Translations under genes and position numbers: made by a program
Notes under the pieces: generated by a model
What the model was told of the DNA's origin: nothing
Seen by the model: the letters and a program-made list of their open reading frames with translations, nothing else
Database searches by the model: none
From: Acidobacteriota bacterium
GTDB lineage: Bacteria > Acidobacteriota > Blastocatellia > Pyrinomonadales > Pyrinomonadaceae
Length of the DNA: 20,182 nt
NCBI GenBank assembly: GCA_024640445.1
Contig: JAHEEZ010000040.1
Coordinates: 1-20,182 of the forward strand
Direction of reading: 5' to 3'
Shown here: positions 7,860-15,553 of the stretch, piece by piece
How the letters are laid out: each line of letters starts with the position of its first letter
Position numbering within the stretch: the stretch's first letter is position 1

Positions 7860-8247
7860 CTTAACTCCGTACTGCTGGAATCAGGACTTCGCTTTGTGGT
7901 TAGAAAACACCGCGTGTTCCTGATCTGTGACAACGGGGAAGTCCGGCCGCCGCGCCTGATAGCACGTTGCCGGACTAGGAGATGTTCAATCCTTGCAGGT
8001 TAGCCGGTTCGAATGGAGTTCGCCCCGGTCCTTGTGATACGGAACAGCAGGTGAAAGTGTTCCGTGGACCGGCGAAAATTGGGGTCCGCCCTGGAGCGGA
8101 CCGGGTCCGTCGGCTTGAATGGGGGTCCTGAACGGTGGGAACGGGGAAAAGGCGCTGGTTGATCTGATCGGTAGAATTCTGATTATTCCTGTTTATGAAG
8201 GTGGTTTCTCCGCCTGTTCCTTTTTCCGCTCCCCCTCCGGACCCTCT
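7860..8247. other. Non-coding gap upstream of the winged-helix regulator
   Basis: Both flanking genes are on the minus strand, so this is the leader and promoter region of the regulator and the 3' region of the Fis-type gene. I find no credible ORF and no clear intrinsic terminator for the Fis-type gene. The part nearest the regulator carries the ribosome site. The middle (7940-8128) is strongly structured and is entered separately. The remaining 8129-8247 shows nothing I can name. Confidence 0.6.
7940..8128 (-). promoter_or_regulatory. Structured leader candidate: three hairpins and alternating GGTCC/GGACC words
   Basis: Three inverted repeats lie in a row. AGTCCGGC (7940-7947) pairs perfectly with GCCGGACT (7969-7976). 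A composite stem joins TTCGCC (8019-8024), GGTCC (8027-8031) and ACGGAACA (8039-8046) to TGTTCCGT, GGACC and GGCGAA in one unbroken arm (8058-8076): 19 pairs with two bulges on one side only. GGTCCGC (8083-8089) pairs with GCGGACC (8096-8102). The words GGTCC and GGACC alternate at 8027, 8066, 8083, 8098, 8104, and GGTCC recurs at 8124, so different stems compete for the same words. No T-run follows on either strand, so these are not simple terminators. Minus-strand transcription would place them 80-270 nt ahead of the regulator start. The strand is inferred from context. Confidence 0.5.
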
Positions 8248-8592
8248 CTAGTAACTGATCTTGTGACGCTTGATGAACGAGTTCAGAGTCGAGGTCCTCA
8301 TCCTCAAAAGCTTTGCCGCATTGGCCTGGTGACCTCGAGTGATCCTGAGGGCCTGTTTGACAAGGTTGACCTCATAAAGCTTGGTCGCCTTGTAGAAATC
8401 GATCCCATCCCGCGGAAAGCTGATCTCAAAGTTCCGGAAGTAGTGGTTTGTTTCGGAGTCTTTCAGCGTCTGAAGCTTGCTGACCGCGGTCCTAAGCGAA
8501 GTGACTACTTCGCCAAGCGCCATCAGGTTCTCTTCCGATCCCTCTGCAGAATTTCCGTTCCGTAATGCTAACTGACTTAGAATTGGATTCAT
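8248..8592 (-). CDS. Stand-alone Fis-type HTH DNA-binding protein (114 aa)
   Basis: Residues about 70-113 (YKATKLYEVNLVKQALRITRGHQANAAKLLRMRTSTLNSFIKRHKI) are the Fis/NtrC-C-terminal HTH_8 domain (PF02954): a long helix, then the G-x-Q-x-x-A-A-x-L-L turn and a recognition helix. Unlike NtrC-class activators there is no AAA+ sigma54 domain. Residues 1-60 are a polar, helix-prone region that may dimerise. It is therefore a Fis-like nucleoid or gene-specific regulator. The start is ATG 8592, supported by an excellent AAAGGAGG ribosome site with 7-nt spacing; the frame extends to 8649 but that extension ignores this site. The gene lies between the receptor gene and the TPR regulator on the same strand, with a palindrome 40 bp upstream of its start. 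Confidence 0.87.
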   Translation of the reverse strand: MNPILSQLALRNGNSAEGSEENLMALGEVVTSLRTAVSKLQTLKDSETNHYFRNFEISFPRDGIDFYKATKLYEVNLVKQALRITRGHQANAAKLLRMRTSTLNSFIKRHKISY

Positions 8593-8631
8593 TTGCTGGC
8601 CTCCTTTGGCTGTTTTGTATGTATTGGTATG

Positions 8632-8652
8632 AATTTGGATAATGACCAAATT
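8632..8652. promoter_or_regulatory. 21-bp palindrome upstream of the Fis-type gene
   Basis: AATTTGG (8632-8638) and CCAAATT (8646-8652) are perfect 7-bp arms around a 7-bp AT-rich centre (ATAATGA). The site lies 40 bp ahead of the Fis-type start, in an AT-rich promoter region, where an operator would be expected. The AT-rich centre with bendable flanks resembles the general form of Fis-family binding sites, so autoregulation is one possibility. Confidence 0.5.
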
Positions 8653-8738
8653 ACGCTGTCAGTCGAAAAAATAACCCGAGCCGTTGGAAAAAGTCCTAAA
8701 AATCCAATCAATTAATTTCAAAAACTCATAAAAAATCC

Positions 8739-8781
8739 GAAAAAATGCCCGCTTTCCCGGGTTTGAGTCGAAAAAGCGGGC
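8739..8781 (-). terminator. Intrinsic terminator of the TonB-dependent receptor gene
   Basis: On the minus strand GCCCGCTTT (8781-8773) pairs with AAAGCGGGC (8755-8747), nine perfect pairs, followed by AT and a run of T (8745-8739). It begins 24 bp past the receptor stop. Confidence 0.9.
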
Positions 8782-8804
8782 GAATTGAGGGTGCGGACTG
8801 CTAC

Positions 8805-11800
8805 CTAAAAGACCAGCCGGAATCCGAACCTGACCGAACGCGGCAGCTGCCACTGGACCGGGTTGTTATACCTGGCGTCAGTGGTGTACGGCGCACAGGA
8901 CGACGTTCCGTTAGCCCCGCAGGTGGAGAGCCCCTGATTGCCGCGGTTGTTCAGCTCGTTGATCTGGCTCGAAAGCCCTCCGCTGAAGATCTGCTGGATG
9001 AACGATGTCTCGTCCACAACGTTTGGCAGAAACTGGCTAACCGTATTTGCCGAGAGATCTCCCGGGAACAAGACCGTCCATTTGTTAGTGACGGCCTTTT
9101 CATTGAACAGGTTAAGTATGTCGAGATCAAAGGCTGCAGTGAACCTGCCATCCCGGCCGAACCTGTACTTGTGGGTTATCGCGAAATCGGTCTGAGTGTA
9201 GGTGTCTGTTCTGCCCAGATCTCCGCGTCCGTAAAGGTAGGTGTTCGCTGAATAGGCGCTTACCTGTGTTGAAAGCGGCGTGCCGCTTTGAGCCAGGAAG
9301 AATCCCTTCAGCTCGGTTGTGTTGGGTCCGTTGTCGCCCCAGCCGATGTTGTAACCGGCGTTCACCTTGAAAATGTGCGGCCTGTCAGTAGCCAGACGCC
9401 CGTCGTCAGGAGATCCGTCGACCGTGAAACCGAGAAACGGTATATCGAAGAAACGGTTCACGTTCGGCGAAGAGCGTCCGTTCTCGTCAGAACTGGCGAG
9501 ACCGGAGTAGTTGCCGTACAGCTTGCTGTACGTATAGCTTGCATTGGCAAACCAGTTGTCGCCGAAGCGCTTGTTGACCCTGAACTCCAATCCGTCATAG
9601 ACGCGTTTCGCCTTGGGAGTCGCGGGTACTCCGGGGAAGAACGGCTCGGAGGTCACCCCGAAGCCGGGATTCGCGATGAAGAACAGTTCGTTCTGGTTCT
9701 CGTCAAAAACGCCTACGTCTTCGATCGTGCGGTCGATCTGCTTGTGAACATAACGTCCGCCGATCACCCAACTTCCGTTAAGCTCGTATTCCGTCCCGAC
9801 ATCGATCGAACTCTCCCTTGCGGCTTTCAGGTTCGGATCGACCCGGTTGTCGCTCGGATCGTTCGAAGGGACGCGAAGATCGACATTGAGAACCTGATTC
9901 TGGAGGATGTAACTCCTCGTGTAGAAAGTGTAGTCCGGATCAGAGGCCAATAGGGGGACATAGATCCTTCGAAGGATGTCGCCGCCGAACGAACCTCTGG
10001 GCAGTTCGTACTTGAAGCGATCGTAGAACCATCCGAAACCGCCATAGACCTTCCAGCGCCCGTCGCCGAGAACGTCGAAAGCAGCTCCGATCCTCGGGGC
10101 CGGCTTGTCTCCCCAGCCAAAGACGATCGGGATGCCGGTGTCGGAGAATGAAGGAACATCCTCCTTCTCGATCCTGAATCCCGGGTTTATCGTCAATCGG
10201 CCGATCGTGAAGCTGTCCTGGACATAGATCGCCTGATTCTTGCTGGACGTATTGCCGTTCGTTCCAAAGTACTGGAGGTAGACGTAACCGATCTCACCCG
10301 GCCCGCCCCCAACCCCTCGCGAGGTCGAACCGTAAAAAAGGCGGATCTCGCCTTTATTGCCTATGTCGGCATAGCCGTTCGAAACGTCGTTGCTTAGACG
10401 GTTCAGCTGATAACCGAACTTGAGACTGTGCCTTCCGCCGGCTCCGTTGAAGATCGCCGTCGCGTCAAGATCGAACGTGGTCCTTCTCGAAATATCGCGG
10501 TCGACACCGGCAATGGTCGGTACGCTTGAGAAACCGCTCGAGCAGGTACCGCCCGGGGTCGTTCCCGGAACACCGCCGTTTCCGAGTATGCATCGGACGC
10601 GGTCAACATCGGGGATGCCGTATGCGCCGAGTCTCTCATTCAGTGCGCTCTGGCCGTAACGGCTGGAGATCACCCAATTGCTGTTCGGGGTCCAGGTGCC
10701 GCCGAAATTGTAAATTCCGCTCGAACGCCGCCCGCCAAGCTGATCCAGGAACTGGCCTCCGGAGAGATTACCGTCGGTCGGCACTCCTCCCGCAAGACCT
10801 GTCACTGCGTCAAGGTCGCCATGGACGCGTATCGGGTTATACGTATAACTGCCGGTCAGGTTGACCTTGTCGCCAAGCTGGGAATCCAGTCTGAAGAAAC
10901 CATAATCCCGCCGCTCATTCCGACGGTACTGTTCGGAAGACCCGTCCGGATAATTGACGTCTCTCTCGATCTCGAAGCTCTGGATGTTGTACGCACCGAA
11001 GAACCAGAGTTTGTCCTTGATGATAGGGCCGCTGAGAGAGGCGTTAGGGAAGAAGTTCGTGTACTTATCCCCTTCGAAATCCTGACCGGCCCTTAAATAT
11101 GTGAGGCTGGTAGAGCTTGGGATCAACACCTCGGGTTGTTGAATGTTCCTGTTCTCGATGGTGCTGAGGGTCGAAACGTTTGTGGGATCGACGAACGCGT
11201 TTGCGGGTTCCAGCGCGCTTGTCTGAAATCCGGTGCCGATATCGCCATTGAACTCGTTGCCGCCGCGCTTTGTCACAAGCGTGATCACGCCGCCTGTTGC
11301 TCCGCCATGTTCGGCTTCGAATCCACCCTTTTTGATCTGCACTTCCTGAATAAGCTGGAACGGCAGGTTGTTGTTCGAGTTTAGCTGGCCCGTTCGGAAA
11401 TTCGTGACTTCCTGTCCATCGACGATGAAAGTGTTCTCGGCGCCCGATGAGCCGTCGATCTGGATTCCGGCGCCCTTGCTTTCATTCTGTACACCGGCAG
11501 TGGTCTGAAGAACTGAGGTGAAGTTGGTCCCTTTCGGGATCTCCTCGAAACGCTTTGCGGTGATGTTGTCCTGGACGCGGCTGGACGTCGGGTCGATCGC
11601 AGCCACGTCTCCGCTTACAGTTACAGTAGCGGTCGCGCCCGCGGCAGCTAGAGAAAAATTGATCGGCGTCGCTTCTCCAAGCGAGACCGTTGCCTTCGTA
11701 TCACCACTCGCCGCGAATCCGCTCGCTTCTGCGGTGATGGTGTAAGTGCCCGGCGGAACCGCCAGAACCCGGAAATATCCGGAATCGTTCGTCTGGACTG

Positions 11801-11972
11801 TCCGGCTGAACGCGTTGCCCCTGATTGTGACCGTGGCGTTCGGTATGACAGCGCCCGTTTGATCGCTTACGGTTCCATCAAGGGAACCTTTGGTCTCCTG
11901 GGCGAAGCTTACCGAGGCCAGACCTGAGATCAAGATCGCGGCCAGCCAGAGAAACTTCATTTTGTTGAACAT
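8805..11972 (-). CDS. Oar-like TonB-dependent outer-membrane receptor with carboxypeptidase-regulatory-like domain
   Basis: A 1055-aa outer-membrane protein. A signal peptide is evident (MFNKMKFLWLAAILISGLA, cleavage near residue 24-25 at SFA-Q). Residues about 28-110 are a CarboxypepD_reg Ig-like domain (GSLDGTVSDQTGAVIPNATVTI through VPPGTYTITAEASGF). A plug follows at about 125-235 (RFEEIPKGTNFTSVLQ, IDGSSGAENTFIVDGQEV, GGATGGVITLVTKRGGNEFNG). The rest is a beta-barrel rich in aromatic strands, ending RSVRFGFRLVF with the terminal Phe expected of a BAM recognition signal. I see no clear TonB box. Such Oar-type receptors are abundant in Acidobacteriota and are thought to import large ligands such as glycans or peptides; the ligand is unknown and no SusD-like or hydrolase partner is adjacent. 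The start at 11972 has AGGAG 11 nt upstream; Met5 is in frame but lacks a site. Confidence 0.92.
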   Translation of the reverse strand: MFNKMKFLWLAAILISGLASVSFAQETKGSLDGTVSDQTGAVIPNATVTIRGNAFSRTVQTNDSGYFRVLAVPPGTYTITAEASGFAASGDTKATVSLGEATPINFSLAAAGATATVTVSGDVAAIDPTSSRVQDNITAKRFEEIPKGTNFTSVLQTTAGVQNESKGAGIQIDGSSGAENTFIVDGQEVTNFRTGQLNSNNNLPFQLIQEVQIKKGGFEAEHGGATGGVITLVTKRGGNEFNGDIGTGFQTSALEPANAFVDPTNVSTLSTIENRNIQQPEVLIPSSTSLTYLRAGQDFEGDKYTNFFPNASLSGPIIKDKLWFFGAYNIQSFEIERDVNYPDGSSEQYRRNERRDYGFFRLDSQLGDKVNLTGSYTYNPIRVHGDLDAVTGLAGGVPTDGNLSGGQFLDQLGGRRSSGIYNFGGTWTPNSNWVISSRYGQSALNERLGAYGIPDVDRVRCILGNGGVPGTTPGGTCSSGFSSVPTIAGVDRDISRRTTFDLDATAIFNGAGGRHSLKFGYQLNRLSNDVSNGYADIGNKGEIRLFYGSTSRGVGGGPGEIGYVYLQYFGTNGNTSSKNQAIYVQDSFTIGRLTINPGFRIEKEDVPSFSDTGIPIVFGWGDKPAPRIGAAFDVLGDGRWKVYGGFGWFYDRFKYELPRGSFGGDILRRIYVPLLASDPDYTFYTRSYILQNQVLNVDLRVPSNDPSDNRVDPNLKAARESSIDVGTEYELNGSWVIGGRYVHKQIDRTIEDVGVFDENQNELFFIANPGFGVTSEPFFPGVPATPKAKRVYDGLEFRVNKRFGDNWFANASYTYSKLYGNYSGLASSDENGRSSPNVNRFFDIPFLGFTVDGSPDDGRLATDRPHIFKVNAGYNIGWGDNGPNTTELKGFFLAQSGTPLSTQVSAYSANTYLYGRGDLGRTDTYTQTDFAITHKYRFGRDGRFTAAFDLDILNLFNEKAVTNKWTVLFPGDLSANTVSQFLPNVVDETSFIQQIFSGGLSSQINELNNRGNQGLSTCGANGTSSCAPYTTDARYNNPVQWQLPRSVRFGFRLVF

Positions 11973-12026
11973 ATTTATTTGTACTCCTATGTAGGGCTTA
12001 GCCCCCTCTTTTTATGTCACCGCGTC

Positions 12027-12061
12027 ACGGACCCGGAATTTGCTGGTCTCTCCGGGCCCGT
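12027..12061 (-). promoter_or_regulatory. Leader hairpin upstream of the receptor gene
   Basis: ACGGACCCGG (12027-12036) pairs with CCGGGCCCGT (12052-12061) through nine pairs and one mismatch, with a 15-nt loop. It lies about 55 bp ahead of the receptor start and would be in its 5' untranslated RNA. No T-run follows in the minus direction, so a leader structure or mRNA-stability element is more likely than a terminator. Confidence 0.45.
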
Positions 12062-12107
12062 TCAGCGATGTGCAGCAATGCGGAGTACAGGAATCGCAAG
12101 TTTGAAT

Positions 12108-12131
12108 CCATAAAATCAGGCGATTTTATGG
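12108..12131. promoter_or_regulatory. Perfect 10-bp inverted repeat upstream of the receptor gene
   Basis: CCATAAAATC (12108-12117) and GATTTTATGG (12122-12131) are perfect complements around a 4-bp AGGC centre. The site lies about 136 bp ahead of the receptor start. It may be an operator or, if transcribed, a tight hairpin. On the minus strand no T-run follows. Confidence 0.5.
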
Positions 12132-12344
12132 TGCGAGCTGCGGTTGAGTGATGAAACTATGAGGGGTAAGCGGTTTTGTGCGGCCGAGATTGACCGTGAA
12201 TTTAGAAAGATTTTAGAAGGCAGGAGGGAGCATCGGCGTCCGAGGCGGTATGTTTATATTCCTTTGAGATTTTTTCTCGTTTTTCGTAAACAACGGCGTA
12301 GATTTCGGATAAATCGTTTGCGGCGTTCGAAGACGCCTCGGCGG

Positions 12345-15059
12345 CTACTTAACGCTCATCCAGTCCCTGCCGGTTCCGACCTCGACCACAAGCGGCACGT
12401 CGAGCCTGGCGGCGGATTCCATTTCAGCTACCAGCATTCTCTTTACGTCTTCTACTTCGGCTTCGGGTGCCTCGATCAGGAGTTCGTCGTGTACCTGCAT
12501 GATGAGCCGGGCCGATGTCCCCGATTCCGTGAGCGCACGGTCCACCTTGATCATTGCGATCTTGACTATGTCCGACGCCGTACCCTGGATGGGCATGTTG
12601 ATGGCCTCGCGTTCTGCCCTTGTGCGGATACTGAAATTGCGGTCCTTTATCGCGGGAAGGTACCTGCGTCTGCCAAAGATGGTCGAAACGTAACCCTGCT
12701 CACGGGCTGTTTCCGGCGTCTCGTCCATGTATTTCTTTATGCCTTTGTAGGTGTTGTAGTAATCGTCGATCACCTTTCGCGCTTCCGCTTTCGAGATGCC
12801 GACCCGCTGGGAAAGACCGAACGCTTCCACGGCGTAAGCGATCCCGAAGTTCACGATCTTCGCAAGCCTGCGCTTTTCTTTGAGTTCTTCGTCGGTTTTG
12901 GCTCCAAATATCAGCCTTGCGGTCTTTGCGTGAACGTCTTCCTCGTTCCTGAAAGCCTCAAGCATCACTTCATCCTGGGTGATGTGGGCCAGGATGCGGA
13001 GCTCAAGCTGGCTGTAGTCGGCGGAGATCAATCGGCATCCTTTGTCCGCGACGAACGCCTTTCGAATTTGCCTGCCTAGTTCGGTCCGGATCGGGATGTT
13101 CTGGAGATTAGGATCAGTCGAACTTAGCCTTCCGGTAGCGGCAACGGTCTGATTCAATTTTCCGTGTATACGTCCGTCAGGCGCGATCATTGTTGGAAGG
13201 GAGTCGGCATAGGTCGATTTCAGCTTGTCCAGCTCCCTGTATTCGATAATATGCGTGGCGATCTCGTAATTCTCGGCGATCTCCTGCAGGGCGTCCTTGC
13301 TAGTCGAGATCTGGCCTGTGGGAGTCTTGTATTTCGTCTCGATGTTCAGCTCCTGCAGAATTTCGGCTACCTGTTTGGGGGAATTGATATTGAACTCGCG
13401 GCCTGCGATCTCAAATATCAGGGAGCTCATTTTCTCAAGTTCGCCCGCAAGGTGCGCTGAGGATTCCTCAAGCACTTTGACATCGACCTTCATCCCGGTC
13501 ATTTCGATCTTATAAAGAATAGGGATCAGCGGCAGTTCGATGTCCCTGTAGACTTTCTCAAGTTCGTCCTTATCTATTTCCGCGGCGAGCTTCGGAGCCA
13601 GCTGGAAGACAAAATCCGCACGTTCAGCCGTCCGGTAGTGATCCTCTTTCCAGTCCTCAGGAACTTCAGGCAGGATCTCCTGTTCAAGGGTCTGCCTGGC
13701 AAGCACAGGGAGTTCGTAATGTCTGCGGCCTGAATCGATCAGGTACGCTGCGATCATCTCGTCTTCCGAAATATTTTTTGGCGAGATCCCGGACTTTGTC
13801 AGAGCCGCCAGATTTCGCTTGAAGTCGTATGTGCTCTTCTTGAGGTATTTGTTTTCGAGCATGTCGCGCAGTGCTGCTTCCCCGGCATCTCGGCCCTCGG
13901 CGAAGTTCTCAAGGTCGACATAGAAGGCAACGCCGCGCCTTGTAGAAACCGCGACTCCCAAAGGACTCTTCATATCGAACGACCCTGCATTCTCAGGCGA
14001 ATTTGAGCCGTTGATCTCGAAGCTCCAGGACTCAGCCTCGAAGAGTTTGCGAACAAGGGCGTCCAGTCCATTAAGATCTGAGATGAGCTCGTATTGCCGC
14101 CCCTCGATCTCATCCTCGTCTTCATCTTCCAGGCCGGCGAAAAGAGGCGCGCTGTCGGCGAATTCACGGGTTAGAGTGTTGAACTCCAGTTCCCGGAACA
14201 GTTCGTATGCCTTTGTGCGGTTCGGCTTGCGCGCTTTCAGTTCCTTTAGATCGAGATCGATAGGGACTTCGGTGTGAACGGTGGCGAGTTCGACAGACTG
14301 ACGGATTATGTCCTGGTTGTTCTGAAGGCTCTCGCGGTAGGTCTTATGAGAGATCTTCTCTGCATTGGCCATCGCACCCTCGGCGGAACCGTACTCCTTG
14401 ATCAGTTTGAGCGCTCCTTTCGCTCCGATCCCGGGCGCCCCCGGGATATTGTCGATCGAATCGCCCATCAAACCTAAATAGTCGATTATCTTGTTCGGCG
14501 GGAGCTCGAATTTCTTTTCCACCCATTCCTCGTCGCACCATTCTATCGGCGGCACCGGCACCTTTCTTCGAATGTTCTGTGAGTTCTGGCGCATGCAGAC
14601 CACGTAGGGGTCCGTGACAAGCTGGCAAAGGTCCTTGTCGTTCGAGACGATCACCGCTTTCAATTTCTTCGCCGCGCACTCCTTCGCCAGCGTGCCGATA
14701 ATGTCGTCCGCTTCGAACCCGGGCCGCTTAAGTATCGGGATATTGAAGGCCTCGCAAACCTTTTCTATGTAGGGGAGCTGCTGGGCGAGGTCTTCCGGCA
14801 TCTCTTCGCGATTCGCCTTGTAGTCCGCAAACGAGTCGTGCCTGAACGTCGGTTCCGCGGTATCGAACACAGCCGCGATGTAATCCGGTTTCTCATCTTC
14901 TATCAGCTTTCTCAGCATGCTCGTGAATACGAAGACCGCCTGGGTCAGCTGGCCCTTGGAATTCCGCATCGGTTCCTGGCGGGAACCCATCGGGGCGAAG
15001 AACGCACGGAAGATGTGGGACATCGCGTCTATGAGGAACACACGTTCTGGATTGCTCAT
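12345..15059 (-). CDS. polA: DNA polymerase I
   Basis: A full-length 904-aa Pol I with three regions. Residues 1 to about 290 are the 5' nuclease (FLIDAMSHIFRAF, FDTAEPTFRH, FEADDIIGTL, SNDKDL, GLMGDSIDNIPGAPGIG). Residues about 325-500 are a 3'-5' exonuclease-type fold with lost metal ligands: FEING replaces the FDTET motif (Glu348, Asn350), Asn416 replaces the Asp in KYD, and Arg480 replaces the Asp in AAEDAD. Residues about 510-904 are the polymerase: LISADYSQLELRIL with Asp681, the O-helix Arg730-Lys734-Phe738-Tyr742, and MQVHDELLIE with Asp858. The polymerase and flap nuclease look active for Okazaki fragment maturation and repair; proofreading is probably absent, as in several other bacterial Pol I enzymes. 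The Gly after the O-helix Tyr is Ala here (Ala743). A good promoter lies 83 bp upstream of the start. Confidence 0.97.
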   Translation of the reverse strand: MSNPERVFLIDAMSHIFRAFFAPMGSRQEPMRNSKGQLTQAVFVFTSMLRKLIEDEKPDYIAAVFDTAEPTFRHDSFADYKANREEMPEDLAQQLPYIEKVCEAFNIPILKRPGFEADDIIGTLAKECAAKKLKAVIVSNDKDLCQLVTDPYVVCMRQNSQNIRRKVPVPPIEWCDEEWVEKKFELPPNKIIDYLGLMGDSIDNIPGAPGIGAKGALKLIKEYGSAEGAMANAEKISHKTYRESLQNNQDIIRQSVELATVHTEVPIDLDLKELKARKPNRTKAYELFRELEFNTLTREFADSAPLFAGLEDEDEDEIEGRQYELISDLNGLDALVRKLFEAESWSFEINGSNSPENAGSFDMKSPLGVAVSTRRGVAFYVDLENFAEGRDAGEAALRDMLENKYLKKSTYDFKRNLAALTKSGISPKNISEDEMIAAYLIDSGRRHYELPVLARQTLEQEILPEVPEDWKEDHYRTAERADFVFQLAPKLAAEIDKDELEKVYRDIELPLIPILYKIEMTGMKVDVKVLEESSAHLAGELEKMSSLIFEIAGREFNINSPKQVAEILQELNIETKYKTPTGQISTSKDALQEIAENYEIATHIIEYRELDKLKSTYADSLPTMIAPDGRIHGKLNQTVAATGRLSSTDPNLQNIPIRTELGRQIRKAFVADKGCRLISADYSQLELRILAHITQDEVMLEAFRNEEDVHAKTARLIFGAKTDEELKEKRRLAKIVNFGIAYAVEAFGLSQRVGISKAEARKVIDDYYNTYKGIKKYMDETPETAREQGYVSTIFGRRRYLPAIKDRNFSIRTRAEREAINMPIQGTASDIVKIAMIKVDRALTESGTSARLIMQVHDELLIEAPEAEVEDVKRMLVAEMESAARLDVPLVVEVGTGRDWMSVK

Positions 15060-15141
15060 TTTTTACCTGTTCTTATTAACACACGGCGGTCACGCCTCAG
15101 GCGCGCTTCGGCCGATTCCGGACCTGTATGATTACCGTTGA

Positions 15142-15170
15142 ATCATAGATAAACATATGGTCAGTTACAA
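15142..15170 (-). promoter_or_regulatory. Sigma70-like promoter for polA
   Basis: On the minus strand TTGTAA (15170-15165), a 17-bp spacer and TATGAT (15147-15142) make a good housekeeping promoter. The expected start near 15135 gives a leader of about 75 nt before polA. It is back to back with the tRNA promoter. Confidence 0.65.
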
Positions 15171-15206
15171 GATTGGATAGTGCGTCGGACCTTGCTTTGG
15201 GAGCGT

Positions 15207-15235
15207 TTGACACCTAAAAACCCTTAAGCTATCCT
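15207..15235 (+). promoter_or_regulatory. Sigma70 promoter for tRNA-Glu
   Basis: A perfect -35 TTGACA (15207-15212), a 17-bp spacer and -10 TATCCT (15230-15235) precede the tRNA by about 100 bp. The leader from about 15242 contains a nested hairpin, GGGAG/CTCCC (15277-15281, 15307-15311) enclosing TTCC-GCAA-GGAA (15287-15298) with a GNRA loop, and a second one, GCGGCA/TGCCGC (15314-15330). These could guide precursor-tRNA processing. Confidence 0.75.
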
Positions 15236-15340
15236 ACTCGTTCGTCTTTTTGGGACGGAGGGTTTTTTGAAAATTCGGGAGACGCGTTCCGCAAGGAATT
15301 TCCGGGCTCCCACGCGGCACTTGCTGCCGCCAAACGATGC

Positions 15341-15416
15341 GACCCGTTCGTCTAGGGGTCTAGGACACCGCCCTTTCACGGCGGCAACACGGGTTCGAAT
15401 CCCGTACGGGTCGCCA
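15341..15416 (+). tRNA. tRNA-Glu (anticodon TTC), CCA encoded
   Basis: The acceptor stem GACCCGT (15341-15347) pairs with ACGGGTC (15406-15412), followed by discriminator G and an encoded CCA (15414-15416). The anticodon arm is CCGCC-CTTTCAC-GGCGG, giving anticodon TTC, which reads GAA/GAG. The T arm is ACGGG-TTCGAAT-CCCGT, and the D arm contains AGGGGTCTAGGAC. The cloverleaf is complete. Confidence 0.97.
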
Positions 15417-15442
15417 TTATTCAAAACTGAAATTCGAGAAAT

Positions 15443-15474
15443 TCGCTTGCGTGCCGGGCGGATTTTTTATTTTT
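15443..15474 (+). terminator. Probable terminator of the tRNA transcript
   Basis: TCGCTTG (15443-15449) can pair with CGGGCGGA (15455-15462) through seven pairs (two G-U) with one bulged base. It is followed by T6-A-T5. The stem is modest but the T-run is long and its place after the tRNA fits. Confidence 0.5.
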
Positions 15475-15553
15475 AAAGCCCCCTATTCGGATTGACTGCC
15501 ATCACCAGTTTGCGAGCCTGCATCAAAGCGGGTTCCAAAAAGCGAGGCCTATG

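Larger units (their letters stand above)
11973..12344. other. Non-coding gap between polA and the TonB-dependent receptor
   Basis: This holds the promoter and leader of the receptor gene (minus strand) and the 3' flank of polA (minus strand). Two inverted repeats are listed separately. A short GGCGT/ACGCC hairpin near 12324-12339 follows the polA stop on the minus strand but has no T-run, so I do not call it a terminator. No promoter hexamers stand out. Confidence 0.5.

Noticed and set aside
8004..8024. GGTTCGAAT-like string resembling a tRNA T arm
   Set aside because: No acceptor, anticodon or D arm can be folded around it.
8119..8565. Plus-strand ORF (148 aa) across the Fis-type gene
   Set aside because: It is antisense to the Fis-type HTH coding sequence, which has an excellent ribosome site on the other strand.
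9288..9953. Plus-strand ORF (221 aa) inside the receptor gene
   Set aside because: It is a shadow frame of the receptor, which has a clear signal peptide, plug and barrel in the minus frame.
12324..12339. GGCGT/ACGCC hairpin as the polA terminator
   Set aside because: The stem has only five pairs and no T-run follows on the minus strand.
12144..13079. Long plus-strand ORF (311 aa) opposite the polA 3' end
   Set aside because: Most of it is antisense to the conserved polymerase domain, its composition is Arg/His-rich shadow-like, and no motif or ribosome site supports it.
15224..15424. Minus-strand ORF containing the phrase GIRTRVAAVKGRCPRPLDE
   Set aside because: It is the antisense translation of the tRNA-Glu gene, a well-known source of false proteins.
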